Below, piece after piece: positions 1 to 6,995 of a stretch of DNA of 10,592 nt. The translations under genes and the position numbers were made by a program. This DNA is from an uncultured Sphingomonadales bacterium. Its GTDB lineage: Bacteria; Pseudomonadota; Alphaproteobacteria; Sphingomonadales; Sphingomonadaceae. A model generated the notes under the pieces. That model was given only the letters and a program-made list of their open reading frames with translations, had not been told where the DNA came from and did not search any database. The DNA is taken from assembly GCA_937898525.1 (NCBI GenBank), contig CALCBC010000116.1:1-10592 (forward strand). The letters are read 5' to 3'. How positions within the stretch are numbered: the first letter of the stretch is position 1; every line of letters starts with the position of its first letter.

Positions 1-142
1 CCACTGCTGCCCCCGTCCAGTCATTTCTCCCCCCTGCTATTTCTTGTACAATTAGAAAGAATCTGCGGAGCAGGTAAACAGGTGCCCGCAGTATTCGACA
101 GAATAAATTCCGGCACGCCTGCCGCGATGCCCTGAAGTCGAG
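1..142. other. Left-edge intergenic stretch, no gene seen
   Basis: I see no coding region here on either strand. It lies downstream of the YbjN-type gene, whose stop codon is at 143-145. Composition is more A/T-rich than the rest of the window, especially 41-62 and 99-110. An 8-bp palindrome, TTGTACAA, sits at 44-51. A short 5-bp hairpin (111-115 with 120-124) follows the YbjN gene in the direction of its transcription, but it lacks a good U-tract. The stretch could contain regulatory sequence for a gene beyond the left edge; nothing in it proves that. Confidence 0.4.
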
Positions 143-652
143 CTACCTCGCGCGCTCTTCTGCGAAGACCACATCCGAGGCGGATTCAACCTGGCTGGCG
201 AACCGGTTGACCGCCATCATGAAGACCTCGCTGGGAATGCCGGCCCCGTTCCCGGTGACGATGTCCCAGTTGAACCAGGGGTCGCCTTCGTCATCGAGGT
301 GCACGGAGTAGTACCGGTCGTTGCCGAATTCTGCGTTCACCGCTGCGGGGCTCATCGGCCGCTCGCGGTCGAGCCCGACGCGCAGCTGCACCGAATCGCA
401 GCGCCTGTGGGTCCGTTCGTCGCAGCCATAGAACAGCACCGTAGCCGTCAGCCCCGAGAACTCGGTCCTGATCATCGGATCTCCGACCGAGTCTGTGGTC
501 AGCTCTGCGGGATAGCCGGCGAAGCGCAACAGACGCACGATGCCTTCCGGGTCGGCGGCAGACGCCGTCGTCGGCACCTCCTGTGCGACCGCCGTTTGCG
601 GTAGCGCGAGCGCGGCGAGTCCCGCGAGGATCGCGGTTCGAAGCTGTTTCAC
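143..652 (-). CDS. Exported YbjN-domain protein
   Basis: A 169-residue protein resembling the YbjN family, small proteins often annotated as putative sensory transduction regulators whose biochemical role is unclear. The GTG start at 652-650 is chosen because it gives a clean signal peptide (Lys-Gln-Leu-Arg, then a hydrophobic Ala/Leu stretch, then TAVAQ around residues 20-24) and because a purine-rich AAAGGGGG lies about 8 nt upstream. The longer open frame to 1009 only mirrors the peptidase gene. The mature part shows typical features of alphaproteobacterial YbjN proteins: the GYPAEL segment (46-51), VLFYGCDE with a second Cys 9 residues on (Cys77, Cys85), and LDDEGDPWF near 119-127. The Cys pair could form a disulfide in the periplasm. 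It lies 22 bp downstream of the ACE-like peptidase on the same strand, so co-transcription is likely. Family membership is by recalled resemblance, moderately sure; function is not known. Confidence 0.8.
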   Translation of the reverse strand: MKQLRTAILAGLAALALPQTAVAQEVPTTASAADPEGIVRLLRFAGYPAELTTDSVGDPMIRTEFSGLTATVLFYGCDERTHRRCDSVQLRVGLDRERPMSPAAVNAEFGNDRYYSVHLDDEGDPWFNWDIVTGNGAGIPSEVFMMAVNRFASQVESASDVVFAEERAR

Positions 653-674
653 TTTGGCTGCCCCCTTTTCGAAA

Positions 675-2519
675 TCACCAGCCGCTGCGCTTACCCCGGT
701 TCTGCTCGTCCAGCCAAGCCTTGAGCGGAGCGAAATACTCAGCCATCGCCTCGCCGCTGATTTCGCGCGTGCCGGTAAAGGCTTCGAGCGCATCGGGCCA
801 GGGCTTGCTGGCACCCATTTCAAGCATCGCGTTGAGCCGCTCACCGACTTCCTTGTTGCCGTAGAAGCTGCAGCGGTGCAGCGGGCCCGACCAGCCGGCC
901 ATGTCGCAGGCCGCCTTGTAGAACTGGAACTGCAGCACCCGCGCGAGGAAGTAGCGCATGTACGGCGTGTTGCCCGGGATGTGGTACTTGGCGCCCGGGT
1001 CAAACGCATTGGCCGGCCGCTCGACCGGCGGGACGATACCCTGGTACTCGCGCTTCAGGTCGACCCAGGCGTGGTTGTAGCGCTCCGGCGGGATCGACCC
1101 GTCGAAGACGCCCCAGCGCCACTTGTCGACCAGCAGGCCGAACGGCAGGAACGCGACCTTGTCCATCGCCTGGCGCAGCAGCAGCCCGATGTCCTTGTCG
1201 GCGCTCGGCACCTGGGACCTTTCGAGCAGGCCGATCTGCACGAGGTATTCTGGGGTGATCGACAGTGCGACGAAGTCGCCGATCGCCTCGTGGAACCCAT
1301 CGTTCGCACCGTTGAGGTGCAGGAATGACTGGTTGCTGTAGGCCCGCTGGTAATAGTTGTGGCCGAGTTCGTGGTGGATGGTCACGAAATCGTCGGTGTT
1401 GACCTTGATGCACATCTTGATGCGCAGGTCGTCCTTATTGTCGACGTCCCATGCGCTCGCGTGGCAGATCACCTCGCGGTCAGCGGGCTTGAGGAACATC
1501 GAGCGGGTCCAGAACGTCTCGGGCAGCGGATCGAAGCCCAGAGAGGAGTAGAACCCCTCGCCGTAGCGGACCATGTCGAGCGGCCCCTTGCCCTTGGCCG
1601 CGAGCAGCTCGCCGATGTCGTAGCCGAGGTCGCCCGAGCCCGGCGGAGCGACCAGCGGGTAGATGTTGCCCCATTCCTGCGCCCACATGTTGCCGAGCAG
1701 GTCAGCGCGGATCGGGCCGGTCGCGGGCTGCACGGCATCGCCATATTTCTCGTTGAGCTTGCTGCGCACATACGTGTGCAGCGCAAGGTACAGCGGCTTG
1801 AGATCCTCCCAGACGCCGTCGACCATCGTCGCGAACTCGTCCGGCGGCATGTCGTAGTTCGAGCGCCACATCGCGCCGACATCGCTGAAACCGAGTTCCT
1901 TCGCCCCTTCGTTGGCGATCTCGACCATGCGCGCGTAGTCGTCCTTCATCGGCGCGCCGACGTTGTCGTGCCAGCTGGCCCACATCTCGGCGAGTTCGGC
2001 CGGGGTGCGCTCGATGTTGCCCATTTCAGCCTCGATGTCCGAGCCCGAGATCGGCTGGCCGTTGAGCGTGCCCTTGCCGCGGCCGTACTGCGAGGCGAGG
2101 TCCGTCGCGATCCTATTGAGCTCGTCGGCAGCGCCCGGCGTGGTCGGTGCAGGCAGCACGATGCCGTTGCGCAGCATGTCGAGCTTGCGCGCGACGACCG
2201 GATCGAGCCCAGGCACCTGCGCATACTTCGCCGCGTCGAGCGCGTAGCGGACCGCCTTTTCGGTGCCGATCGCACCGTAACGCGCGTTGAGTGCGTCGGT
2301 GTCCTCGGTGATGTAGGTCGCGTTGACCCAGGCGACGCGCGCTGCCTCGACAGAGAAGTCGAACAGGTCCTTCTCGACCGCCGCAACGAAGTCGGCTGCG
2401 CCCTGAGGAGTCATCGGATAGGCCGGCGCCTCGGCTGCGGTGGTAGCGTCCTGAGCGGCGGCCGGTACGGCGAGCCCGGCGGCAAGCGCCAGCACGGCGA
2501 CGGAAGCAAGAACCTTCAT
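675..2519 (-). CDS. Secreted ACE-like peptidyl-dipeptidase (M2 family)
   Basis: A 614-residue zinc metallopeptidase of family M2, the angiotensin-converting-enzyme family, expected to remove dipeptides from the C-termini of oligopeptides outside the cytoplasm. Residues 1-23 form a signal peptide ending VPAAAQ. The zinc site is HELGH at 383-387 with Glu411 in HEAIGD as third ligand. Substrate-site residues known from human testis ACE are all present: Gln281, His353, Ala354, Lys511, His513, Tyr520 and Tyr523. The second chloride site is kept (Arg522, and Tyr222 matching Tyr224), while two first-site arginines appear replaced (His184 for Arg186, Lys489 for Arg489). Length fits a single-domain bacterial ACE. 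The start at 2519 is preferred over one at 2558 because it begins directly with the signal peptide; AGAGAGGA lies about 11 nt upstream. It is 72 bp after the hydrolase gene and 22 bp before the YbjN gene, in the same orientation. Physiological substrate unknown; peptide scavenging is inferred. Confidence 0.95.
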   Translation of the reverse strand: MKVLASVAVLALAAGLAVPAAAQDATTAAEAPAYPMTPQGAADFVAAVEKDLFDFSVEAARVAWVNATYITEDTDALNARYGAIGTEKAVRYALDAAKYAQVPGLDPVVARKLDMLRNGIVLPAPTTPGAADELNRIATDLASQYGRGKGTLNGQPISGSDIEAEMGNIERTPAELAEMWASWHDNVGAPMKDDYARMVEIANEGAKELGFSDVGAMWRSNYDMPPDEFATMVDGVWEDLKPLYLALHTYVRSKLNEKYGDAVQPATGPIRADLLGNMWAQEWGNIYPLVAPPGSGDLGYDIGELLAAKGKGPLDMVRYGEGFYSSLGFDPLPETFWTRSMFLKPADREVICHASAWDVDNKDDLRIKMCIKVNTDDFVTIHHELGHNYYQRAYSNQSFLHLNGANDGFHEAIGDFVALSITPEYLVQIGLLERSQVPSADKDIGLLLRQAMDKVAFLPFGLLVDKWRWGVFDGSIPPERYNHAWVDLKREYQGIVPPVERPANAFDPGAKYHIPGNTPYMRYFLARVLQFQFYKAACDMAGWSGPLHRCSFYGNKEVGERLNAMLEMGASKPWPDALEAFTGTREISGEAMAEYFAPLKAWLDEQNRGKRSGW

Positions 2520-2591
2520 CGGCGGAACAGTCCTCTCTGGGATCGCAATTGGTTGCAATGGCTACCGGTCTGGACCGGCAGCCCGGTTGAA

Positions 2592-3347
2592 TCAAGCGGC
2601 GAGGAACCGGGCGATCGCCTCGCCCAGCGCAGGCTCGGTCACCGAGCTCATATGCGTGCCCGGGACTTCCTGCAGCCGCGCATTCGGCAAAGCGTCGACG
2701 AGGCTCTGTGGAGAGCCGTTGTCGCGATCCTTGTCGCCGCACAGCACGAGCGTAGGCATCGTGATCGCGGCGAGATCGCCCGGCGAGAGGTCCCCGACCG
2801 CTCCGAGCAACAGACGTGCCGCAGTGCGGTCCACCTTCATGGTCTTCATGAACTGGACCGCCATGTAGGCGGGATCACCGCGAGGGACGTGCTTGAAGCG
2901 GTCGATCGCATCGATGAAGAACGCCGCGCGGCGTTCCCACCCGGCAAGGCCTTCGAGACCCATCCCCCCGAGCACGAGTCGCCGTGGAGACAAGCCCGCG
3001 ACGACCGCGCTCGCCGCGGTTCGCGCGCCGAGCGAGAAGCCAACGAGGTCGAAGTCGCTGAGATCGAGCGAGGCGATCACCGTCTCGAGATCGCGCACCA
3101 GGACCCCGGTGGGGTAGGCGGCCGGATCATGCGGGGCGCCGCTGGCTCCATGCGCGCGCAAGTCCGGCATGATCGCCTCGAACCCGGCCGCGGCGAGCGC
3201 CGCGGCATGGCCGAAGCGGATCCAGTTCATCTCCGCGCTCGAGAACAGGCCATGGAGCAGGACCGCCGGGCGGCCCTCGCCCCTCCGGTGCACCGCCAGC
3301 CCGGTGCCGTCGAACGAGGCGATCCGCTCCGTCCGCGGCGAACTCAC
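2592..3347 (-). CDS. Alpha/beta-hydrolase fold protein
   Basis: A 251-residue cytoplasmic alpha/beta hydrolase. The oxyanion-hole HG lies in VLLHGLFSS (29-37), the nucleophile elbow is GFSLG with Ser105, the likely catalytic Asp is Asp207 in LCGDKD, and the catalytic His is His232 in GTHMSS. A helical cap region fits between about 130 and 190. There is no signal peptide. The GTG start at 3347-3345 overlaps the stop of the GFA gene as GTGA, and GAGGTG lies about 7 nt upstream, so translation is probably coupled to that gene. The open frame continues upstream to 3566 only because it lies opposite the GFA coding region. Substrate cannot be read from the sequence: esterase, lactonase or C-C hydrolase remain possible. 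Pairing with a GFA-fold protein hints at detoxification of a small electrophile or ester, but that is inference. Confidence 0.9.
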   Translation of the reverse strand: MSSPRTERIASFDGTGLAVHRRGEGRPAVLLHGLFSSAEMNWIRFGHAAALAAAGFEAIMPDLRAHGASGAPHDPAAYPTGVLVRDLETVIASLDLSDFDLVGFSLGARTAASAVVAGLSPRRLVLGGMGLEGLAGWERRAAFFIDAIDRFKHVPRGDPAYMAVQFMKTMKVDRTAARLLLGAVGDLSPGDLAAITMPTLVLCGDKDRDNGSPQSLVDALPNARLQEVPGTHMSSVTEPALGEAIARFLAA

Positions 3348-3787
3348 TCGGGCACCTCGAGCCCGGCCTCGGCCCAGCGCTTGATCACGCTCTCGGTCTC
3401 GTTGACCTTGTGGCTCGGCAATCGGCTGGTGTCCTCCCAGGCCGGGTGCTTGCTTTCGACGCCGTAGTTGGCGGTCGGGTAGAACGCCGACGGATCGTCG
3501 AACGATCCGACAGTCAGGTCCATGCGGTCGCTGGCGTTGAAGGCGAAGCCGAGCGGGGTGCCGCACTCGCGGCAGAACGGTCGCTTCGCGACGGGCGAGG
3601 ATTGGTACCAGTCAGGCTCGCGCTCCCAGGTCACGTCGTCCCTCGCGACGTTCTTGAAGGCGATCGACACCCCGCCCGTGGCGCGCTGACACATGCGGCA
3701 GTGGCACAGGTAAGCCTCGTCGTCAGCCACCTGCACCGTGTAGCGCACGCGTCCGCACTGGCATCCTCCGGTCATCGTGCCGGCCAT
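3344..3787 (-). CDS. GFA/CENP-V-fold zinc protein
   Basis: A 147-residue protein of the GFA (glutathione-dependent formaldehyde-activating enzyme, CENP-V) family. Zinc ligands sit in the expected order: Cys9-x-Cys11 in GGCQCG, Cys28-x-Cys30-x2-Cys33 in CHCRMC, and Cys72-x2-Cys75 in FCRECG. The end of the protein (ESKHPAW, then LPSHKVNE) also fits the family. Members are thought to bind glutathione adducts or other small molecules, but few have proven reactions, so no substrate is assigned. The start is well supported by AAGGAGGAC at 3792-3800, leaving 6 nt between GGAGG and ATG. It is the first gene of the minus-strand cluster; its TGA overlaps the GTG of the hydrolase gene. It diverges from the MarR/efflux operon across a 92-bp spacer, so the dyad there may also control it. 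Confidence 0.93.
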   Translation of the reverse strand: MAGTMTGGCQCGRVRYTVQVADDEAYLCHCRMCQRATGGVSIAFKNVARDDVTWEREPDWYQSSPVAKRPFCRECGTPLGFAFNASDRMDLTVGSFDDPSAFYPTANYGVESKHPAWEDTSRLPSHKVNETESVIKRWAEAGLEVPE

Positions 3788-3849
3788 GATTGTCCTCCTT
3801 TTCGCCTCCTCGAATTGGCCCGCGCGTCATGCGTGGCAAGGGTTGATTA

Positions 3850-3863
3850 TTAAGCACGCTTAA
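3850..3863. promoter_or_regulatory. Candidate MarR operator (perfect dyad)
   Basis: TTAAGC-AC-GCTTAA is a perfect inverted repeat with 6-bp arms and a 2-bp centre, in the only A/T-rich part of the spacer between two divergent gene sets. Its centre is about 23 bp before the MarR-family start codon. Palindromes of this size at this location are usual for autoregulated MarR/EmrR repressors. It would overlap a possible plus-strand promoter (TTGATT at 3843-3848, then TATGGG at 3866-3871, 17-bp spacing, weak match). Binding by the adjacent regulator is inference; control of the divergent GFA cluster is possible because the site is 63 bp from that start. Confidence 0.6.
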
Positions 3864-3879
3864 CATATGGGCGCGCGCG

Positions 3880-4323
3880 ATGTCGCACATCGGCTATCTT
3901 CTTGCCGACAATTCGCGTCTGGCGCGACGCGCATTCGACGAGCGGGTGCGGGCCGACGGGGTGACCGGCCCACAGGCGCGGCTCTTGCTGTTGCTCCAGC
4001 GCACGCCCGGCGAGAACCAAGGGTACTACGCCGATCAGCTCGACGTCGAACCGATAACGCTGTGCCGCATGGTCGACCGGCTCGAGGAGGCCGGGCTCGT
4101 CGAACGTCGCCCGGACCCCAACGATCGCCGCGCTCGCCGGCTCCACCTGACCGACAAGAGCCGGCAGAAGCTCGCCCGCCTGCGCGAGCGCCTCGAAGGG
4201 CTGGTCGACGAAATCCTTGTCGGCCTTTCGCCGGCCGAGCGTGAAGAGTTCAGGCGACTGCTCACCCTCGTCCGCAGTAACCTCGCCGCACAGCGCGAGC
4301 AGGAGAAGGCCGCCAATGGCTGA
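3880..4323 (+). CDS. MarR-family transcriptional regulator (EmrR-like)
   Basis: A 147-residue winged-helix regulator of the MarR family, expected to act as a dimer that represses its own operon until a ligand, often a phenolic or drug-like compound, releases it from DNA. The winged helix-turn-helix covers about residues 30-92: QARLLLLL helix, YYADQLDVEP helix, the recognition helix around ITLCRMVDRLEEAGLV (59-74), and a wing with DPNDRRARRLHLT (79-91) carrying the conserved Asp-Arg pattern. N- and C-terminal helices would form the dimer interface. The only plausible start is the ATG at 3880; no Shine-Dalgarno is visible before it, so the mRNA may be leaderless or poorly translated. It overlaps the emrA-like gene by 8 nt (ATGGCTGA), marking one operon with the efflux genes. 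The inducer cannot be read from sequence. Confidence 0.92.
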   Translation: MSHIGYLLADNSRLARRAFDERVRADGVTGPQARLLLLLQRTPGENQGYYADQLDVEPITLCRMVDRLEEAGLVERRPDPNDRRARRLHLTDKSRQKLARLRERLEGLVDEILVGLSPAEREEFRRLLTLVRSNLAAQREQEKAANG

Positions 4324-5398
4324 AGCCAATGCCACCCTGGCTGAACCCGACGCCGCGACGCGCGACGCTGTGCAGGATTCGCCCGTTCCAGACAAGCGGC
4401 GCTGGGGGCGGCTCGCCCTGATGCTGTCGCTGCCGATCGCGCTGCTGGTCGCCGGCCTGATCTACTGGCAGAGCCTGCAGGGCCAGGTCTCGACCGACAA
4501 CGCCTACCTCAAGCAGGACAAGGTCGGGGTCAGCGCCGAGATCGTCGGCAAGATCGTCGAAGTCGCCGTGCGCGAAGGCCAGGTCGTGAAGGCGGGCGAC
4601 CTGCTGTTCCGTGTCGATCCCGAGCCCTATCGCCTGCAGATCGCCGAAGCCGACGCCGCGATCGCCACCGCGCAGGCCAACGTGACAGCGCTGGCCAACG
4701 CCAGCGAATTGACCGGCGCCGACATCGCCGCGGCACGCGAGGACATTGCCTTCACCCAGGCAGCGCTCGAGCGGCAGCAGGCGCTGTGGGAGCGCGGTTT
4801 CACCACCAAGGCCGACCTCGAGGCGGCTGAGCATGCCGTGGCCGAAGCGCGCGAGAGGCTGCGACTCGCCGAGGCCAAACAACGCGAGGCGCGTGCCAGG
4901 CTGGCCGAGGGGCCCGCGGTCCCGGGCGTGAACCCGCAGGTCGCCGCCGCACGCGCGCGCCGCGCCGAAGCCGAACTGGCGCTGCGGCGCACCGAGGTCC
5001 GCGCGCCGATCTCGGGCCGCGTCGCCCAGTCCGACCGGCTGCAGCTGGGCCAGCAGGCGGTCACCAGCCTGCCGATGCTGACCATCGTCGCCGACGAGAG
5101 CACCTACGTCGAAGCCAACTTCAAGGAGACCGACCTCGCCGAGATGCGCGTCGGCCAGCCGGCGGAGATCCGCGTCGACGCCTATCCCGGGCTGGTGCTG
5201 AAGGGCCACGTCGCCTCGATCGGGGCGGGCACGGGCTCGGAGTTCTCGGTCCTCCCGGCGCAGAACGCCACCGGCAACTGGGTCAAGGTGACGCAGCGAG
5301 TGCCAGTACGGATCGCGATCGACGAGAAGAGCCCGCGGCCGCTGATCGCCGGCCTGTCGAGCGACGTCACCGTCTTCACCGACGGCCGGGGGCGGTAG
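4316..5398 (+). CDS. emrA: EmrA-like membrane-fusion protein of a drug efflux pump
   Basis: A 360-residue HlyD/EmrA-type periplasmic adaptor linking an inner-membrane MFS transporter to an outer-membrane channel. It has a short cytoplasmic N-terminus, one membrane helix at about 32-51, and the family motif STDNAYLK at 59-66. The first lipoyl half follows (about 67-105, VREGQVVKAGDLLF), then a coiled-coil hairpin rich in Ala/Glu/Arg (about 107-225), the second lipoyl half (RAPISGRV at 229-236) and a beta-barrel from about 260 (YVEANFKETDLAEMRVGQ). The ATG at 4316 is preferred over upstream in-frame codons because AGGAGAAGG lies just before it and it overlaps the regulator's stop by 8 nt. The next gene begins 1 nt after its stop. 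It probably needs a TolC-like partner encoded elsewhere. Assignment to the EmrA subfamily is firm; the transported compounds are unknown. Confidence 0.95.
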   Translation: MAEANATLAEPDAATRDAVQDSPVPDKRRWGRLALMLSLPIALLVAGLIYWQSLQGQVSTDNAYLKQDKVGVSAEIVGKIVEVAVREGQVVKAGDLLFRVDPEPYRLQIAEADAAIATAQANVTALANASELTGADIAAAREDIAFTQAALERQQALWERGFTTKADLEAAEHAVAEARERLRLAEAKQREARARLAEGPAVPGVNPQVAAARARRAEAELALRRTEVRAPISGRVAQSDRLQLGQQAVTSLPMLTIVADESTYVEANFKETDLAEMRVGQPAEIRVDAYPGLVLKGHVASIGAGTGSEFSVLPAQNATGNWVKVTQRVPVRIAIDEKSPRPLIAGLSSDVTVFTDGRGR

Positions 5399-5399
5399 C

Positions 5400-6986
5400 T
5401 TGGCCAGCGCGGCGCGACCCGCGCGGGGCGGCGGACGGGCTGCGCCCGCGCCGATAGAGGACGTCGCCCAGCTGCCGGTGGAGAACCACCTGCTGCTGAT
5501 CGTCGGCGTGATGGCGGCGACGCTGCTGCAGGTGCTCGATATCACGATCGCCAACGTCGCGATCCCGCACATGCAGTCGACGCTCGGCGCCACGCCGGAC
5601 ACGATCAGCTGGGTCCTGACGAGCTACATCATCGCCTCGGCGGTGGCGATGCCGATCACCGGCTGGCTCAGCGACAGGATCGGCTCTCGGCGGCTGTTCA
5701 TCTGGTCGGTCGGCGGGTTCGTGATCGCCTCGATGCTCTGCGGCATGGCGCAGAACCTCGAGGAGATGGTCATCTTCCGCGCGCTGCAGGGCGTCGGCGG
5801 CGCGTTCATCGCCCCGCTGAGCCAGGCCGCACTGCTCGACACGACGAAGCCGAGCCGGCAGCCCTCGATCATCGCGCTGTGGGGCATGGGGGTGATGGTC
5901 GGACCGATCCTCGGCCCCGTGCTCGGGGGGTGGATCACCGAGAACTGGTCGTGGCGCTGGGTGTTCTACGTCAACATTCCCGTCGGCGCGCTGTGCCTCG
6001 CTATCCTGATCGCCGAACTGCCCTCGCGCGCGCTGGTAAAGCGCCGTTTCGACCTGTTCGGCTTCGCGATGATCGCGATCTGCCTGTCGTCGCTGCAACT
6101 CATGCTCGACCGCGGCACGCAGCTCGACTGGTTCGCCTCGGTGGAAATCTGGATATACGCCTTCCTCGTGCTGTCGGCTGCCTGGGCAGCGGTGATCCAT
6201 TTCGTCACTGCCCCGCAACCGCTGTTCGACCGGCAGCTGTTCGCCAACGTCAACCTGGTGATCGCGCTGCTGTTCATGATCGTCATCGGCGCGGTCATGT
6301 TTGCGACGATGGCGCTGCTGCCGCCGATGCTTCAGGGCCTGTTCGGCTACGACGTTATCGATACCGGCATGGTGTTGATGCCGCGTGGCGTCGGCGTGCT
6401 GGTTTCGATGCAGCTCTCGGGCGTGCTGATGCGCAAGGGCGTCGACGCGCGCTGGATGGTCTCGATCGGGTTCCTGATCGGCGCCTGGTCGCTGTGGCAA
6501 ATGGCCGGGTGGTCGCTCGAGGTCGACCGCTATCACATCGTCATGTCGGGCCTGATCCAGGGCCTCGGCATCGGGCTGGTGTTCATCCCGCTGCAGGCTA
6601 CCGCGTTCGCCACGCTGCCACCGCACCTTCGCACGGACGGTTCGAGCCTGCTCAACCTGACGCGCTCGGTCGGTTCTTCGGCCGGCATTTCGGTGATGAT
6701 GACCCTGCTGACGCGCAACACGCAGACCAGCCATGCCGACCTCGCCGGGCACATCACCCCCGCGATCACGGGAACGGTCGACCTGTCGTCACTCGAGCGC
6801 TTCAATCCGTACGGCCAGGCGGCGCTCGGCGTGCTCGACTCGCTGGTAACCCGGCAGGCGGCAATGGTCGCCTACGTCGACGACTACTGGCTGATGATGT
6901 GGCTCAGCCTCGCCTCGGTGCCGCTGGTCCTGCTGATGCGCCGGAGCGGCGTGCCGCAGGCCCCCAGCGAGCCGCCCGGACACTAG
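5400..6986 (+). CDS. emrB: EmrB/QacA-type MFS drug transporter (DHA2, 14 TM)
   Basis: A 528-residue inner-membrane proton-driven multidrug exporter of the DHA2 (14-helix) group. Motif D1 is LDITIANVAIP (46-56) in TM1, motif A is GWLSDRIGSRR (88-98), motif B is RALQGVGGA (127-135), and motif C, characteristic of antiporters, is at 162-178 (GMGVMVGP... GW). ENWSWRWVFYVNIPVG (181-196) is typical of EmrB. Hydrophobic segments continue to about 513, including the long C-terminal periplasmic loop (about 438-488) before the last helix. Start: TTG at 5400, 1 nt after the emrA stop, with GGGGGCGG before it. No ATG or GTG gives an equally complete N-terminus, although the first 25 residues are poorly conserved-looking, so a start a little further in (GTG for Val27) cannot be excluded. 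It ends 9 bp from a convergent gene. Confidence 0.95.
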   Translation: MASAARPARGGGRAAPAPIEDVAQLPVENHLLLIVGVMAATLLQVLDITIANVAIPHMQSTLGATPDTISWVLTSYIIASAVAMPITGWLSDRIGSRRLFIWSVGGFVIASMLCGMAQNLEEMVIFRALQGVGGAFIAPLSQAALLDTTKPSRQPSIIALWGMGVMVGPILGPVLGGWITENWSWRWVFYVNIPVGALCLAILIAELPSRALVKRRFDLFGFAMIAICLSSLQLMLDRGTQLDWFASVEIWIYAFLVLSAAWAAVIHFVTAPQPLFDRQLFANVNLVIALLFMIVIGAVMFATMALLPPMLQGLFGYDVIDTGMVLMPRGVGVLVSMQLSGVLMRKGVDARWMVSIGFLIGAWSLWQMAGWSLEVDRYHIVMSGLIQGLGIGLVFIPLQATAFATLPPHLRTDGSSLLNLTRSVGSSAGISVMMTLLTRNTQTSHADLAGHITPAITGTVDLSSLERFNPYGQAALGVLDSLVTRQAAMVAYVDDYWLMMWLSLASVPLVLLMRRSGVPQAPSEPPGH

Positions 6987-6995
6987 GGCGCCGCG

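Noticed and set aside
111..124. Possible terminator after the YbjN-type gene
   Set aside because: Only a 5-bp stem and no real U-tract on the minus strand.
653..1009. N-terminal extension of the YbjN-type protein
   Set aside because: Those codons lie inside the peptidase gene in another frame; the signal peptide and ribosome-binding site point to 652.
2520..2558. Earlier ATG for the ACE-like peptidase
   Set aside because: It would put 13 residues before a well-formed signal peptide.
1359..3467. 702-aa plus-strand open frame opposite the peptidase and hydrolase genes
   Set aside because: It lies antisense to two genes with clear catalytic motifs, is dominated by Arg/Ala/His/Asp, shows no domain, and is expected from high-GC codon bias on the other strand.
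5376..6752. 458-aa minus-strand open frame opposite emrB
   Set aside because: Low-complexity Arg/His/Asp/Gln composition mirroring a transporter with all MFS motifs; no fold or start signal.
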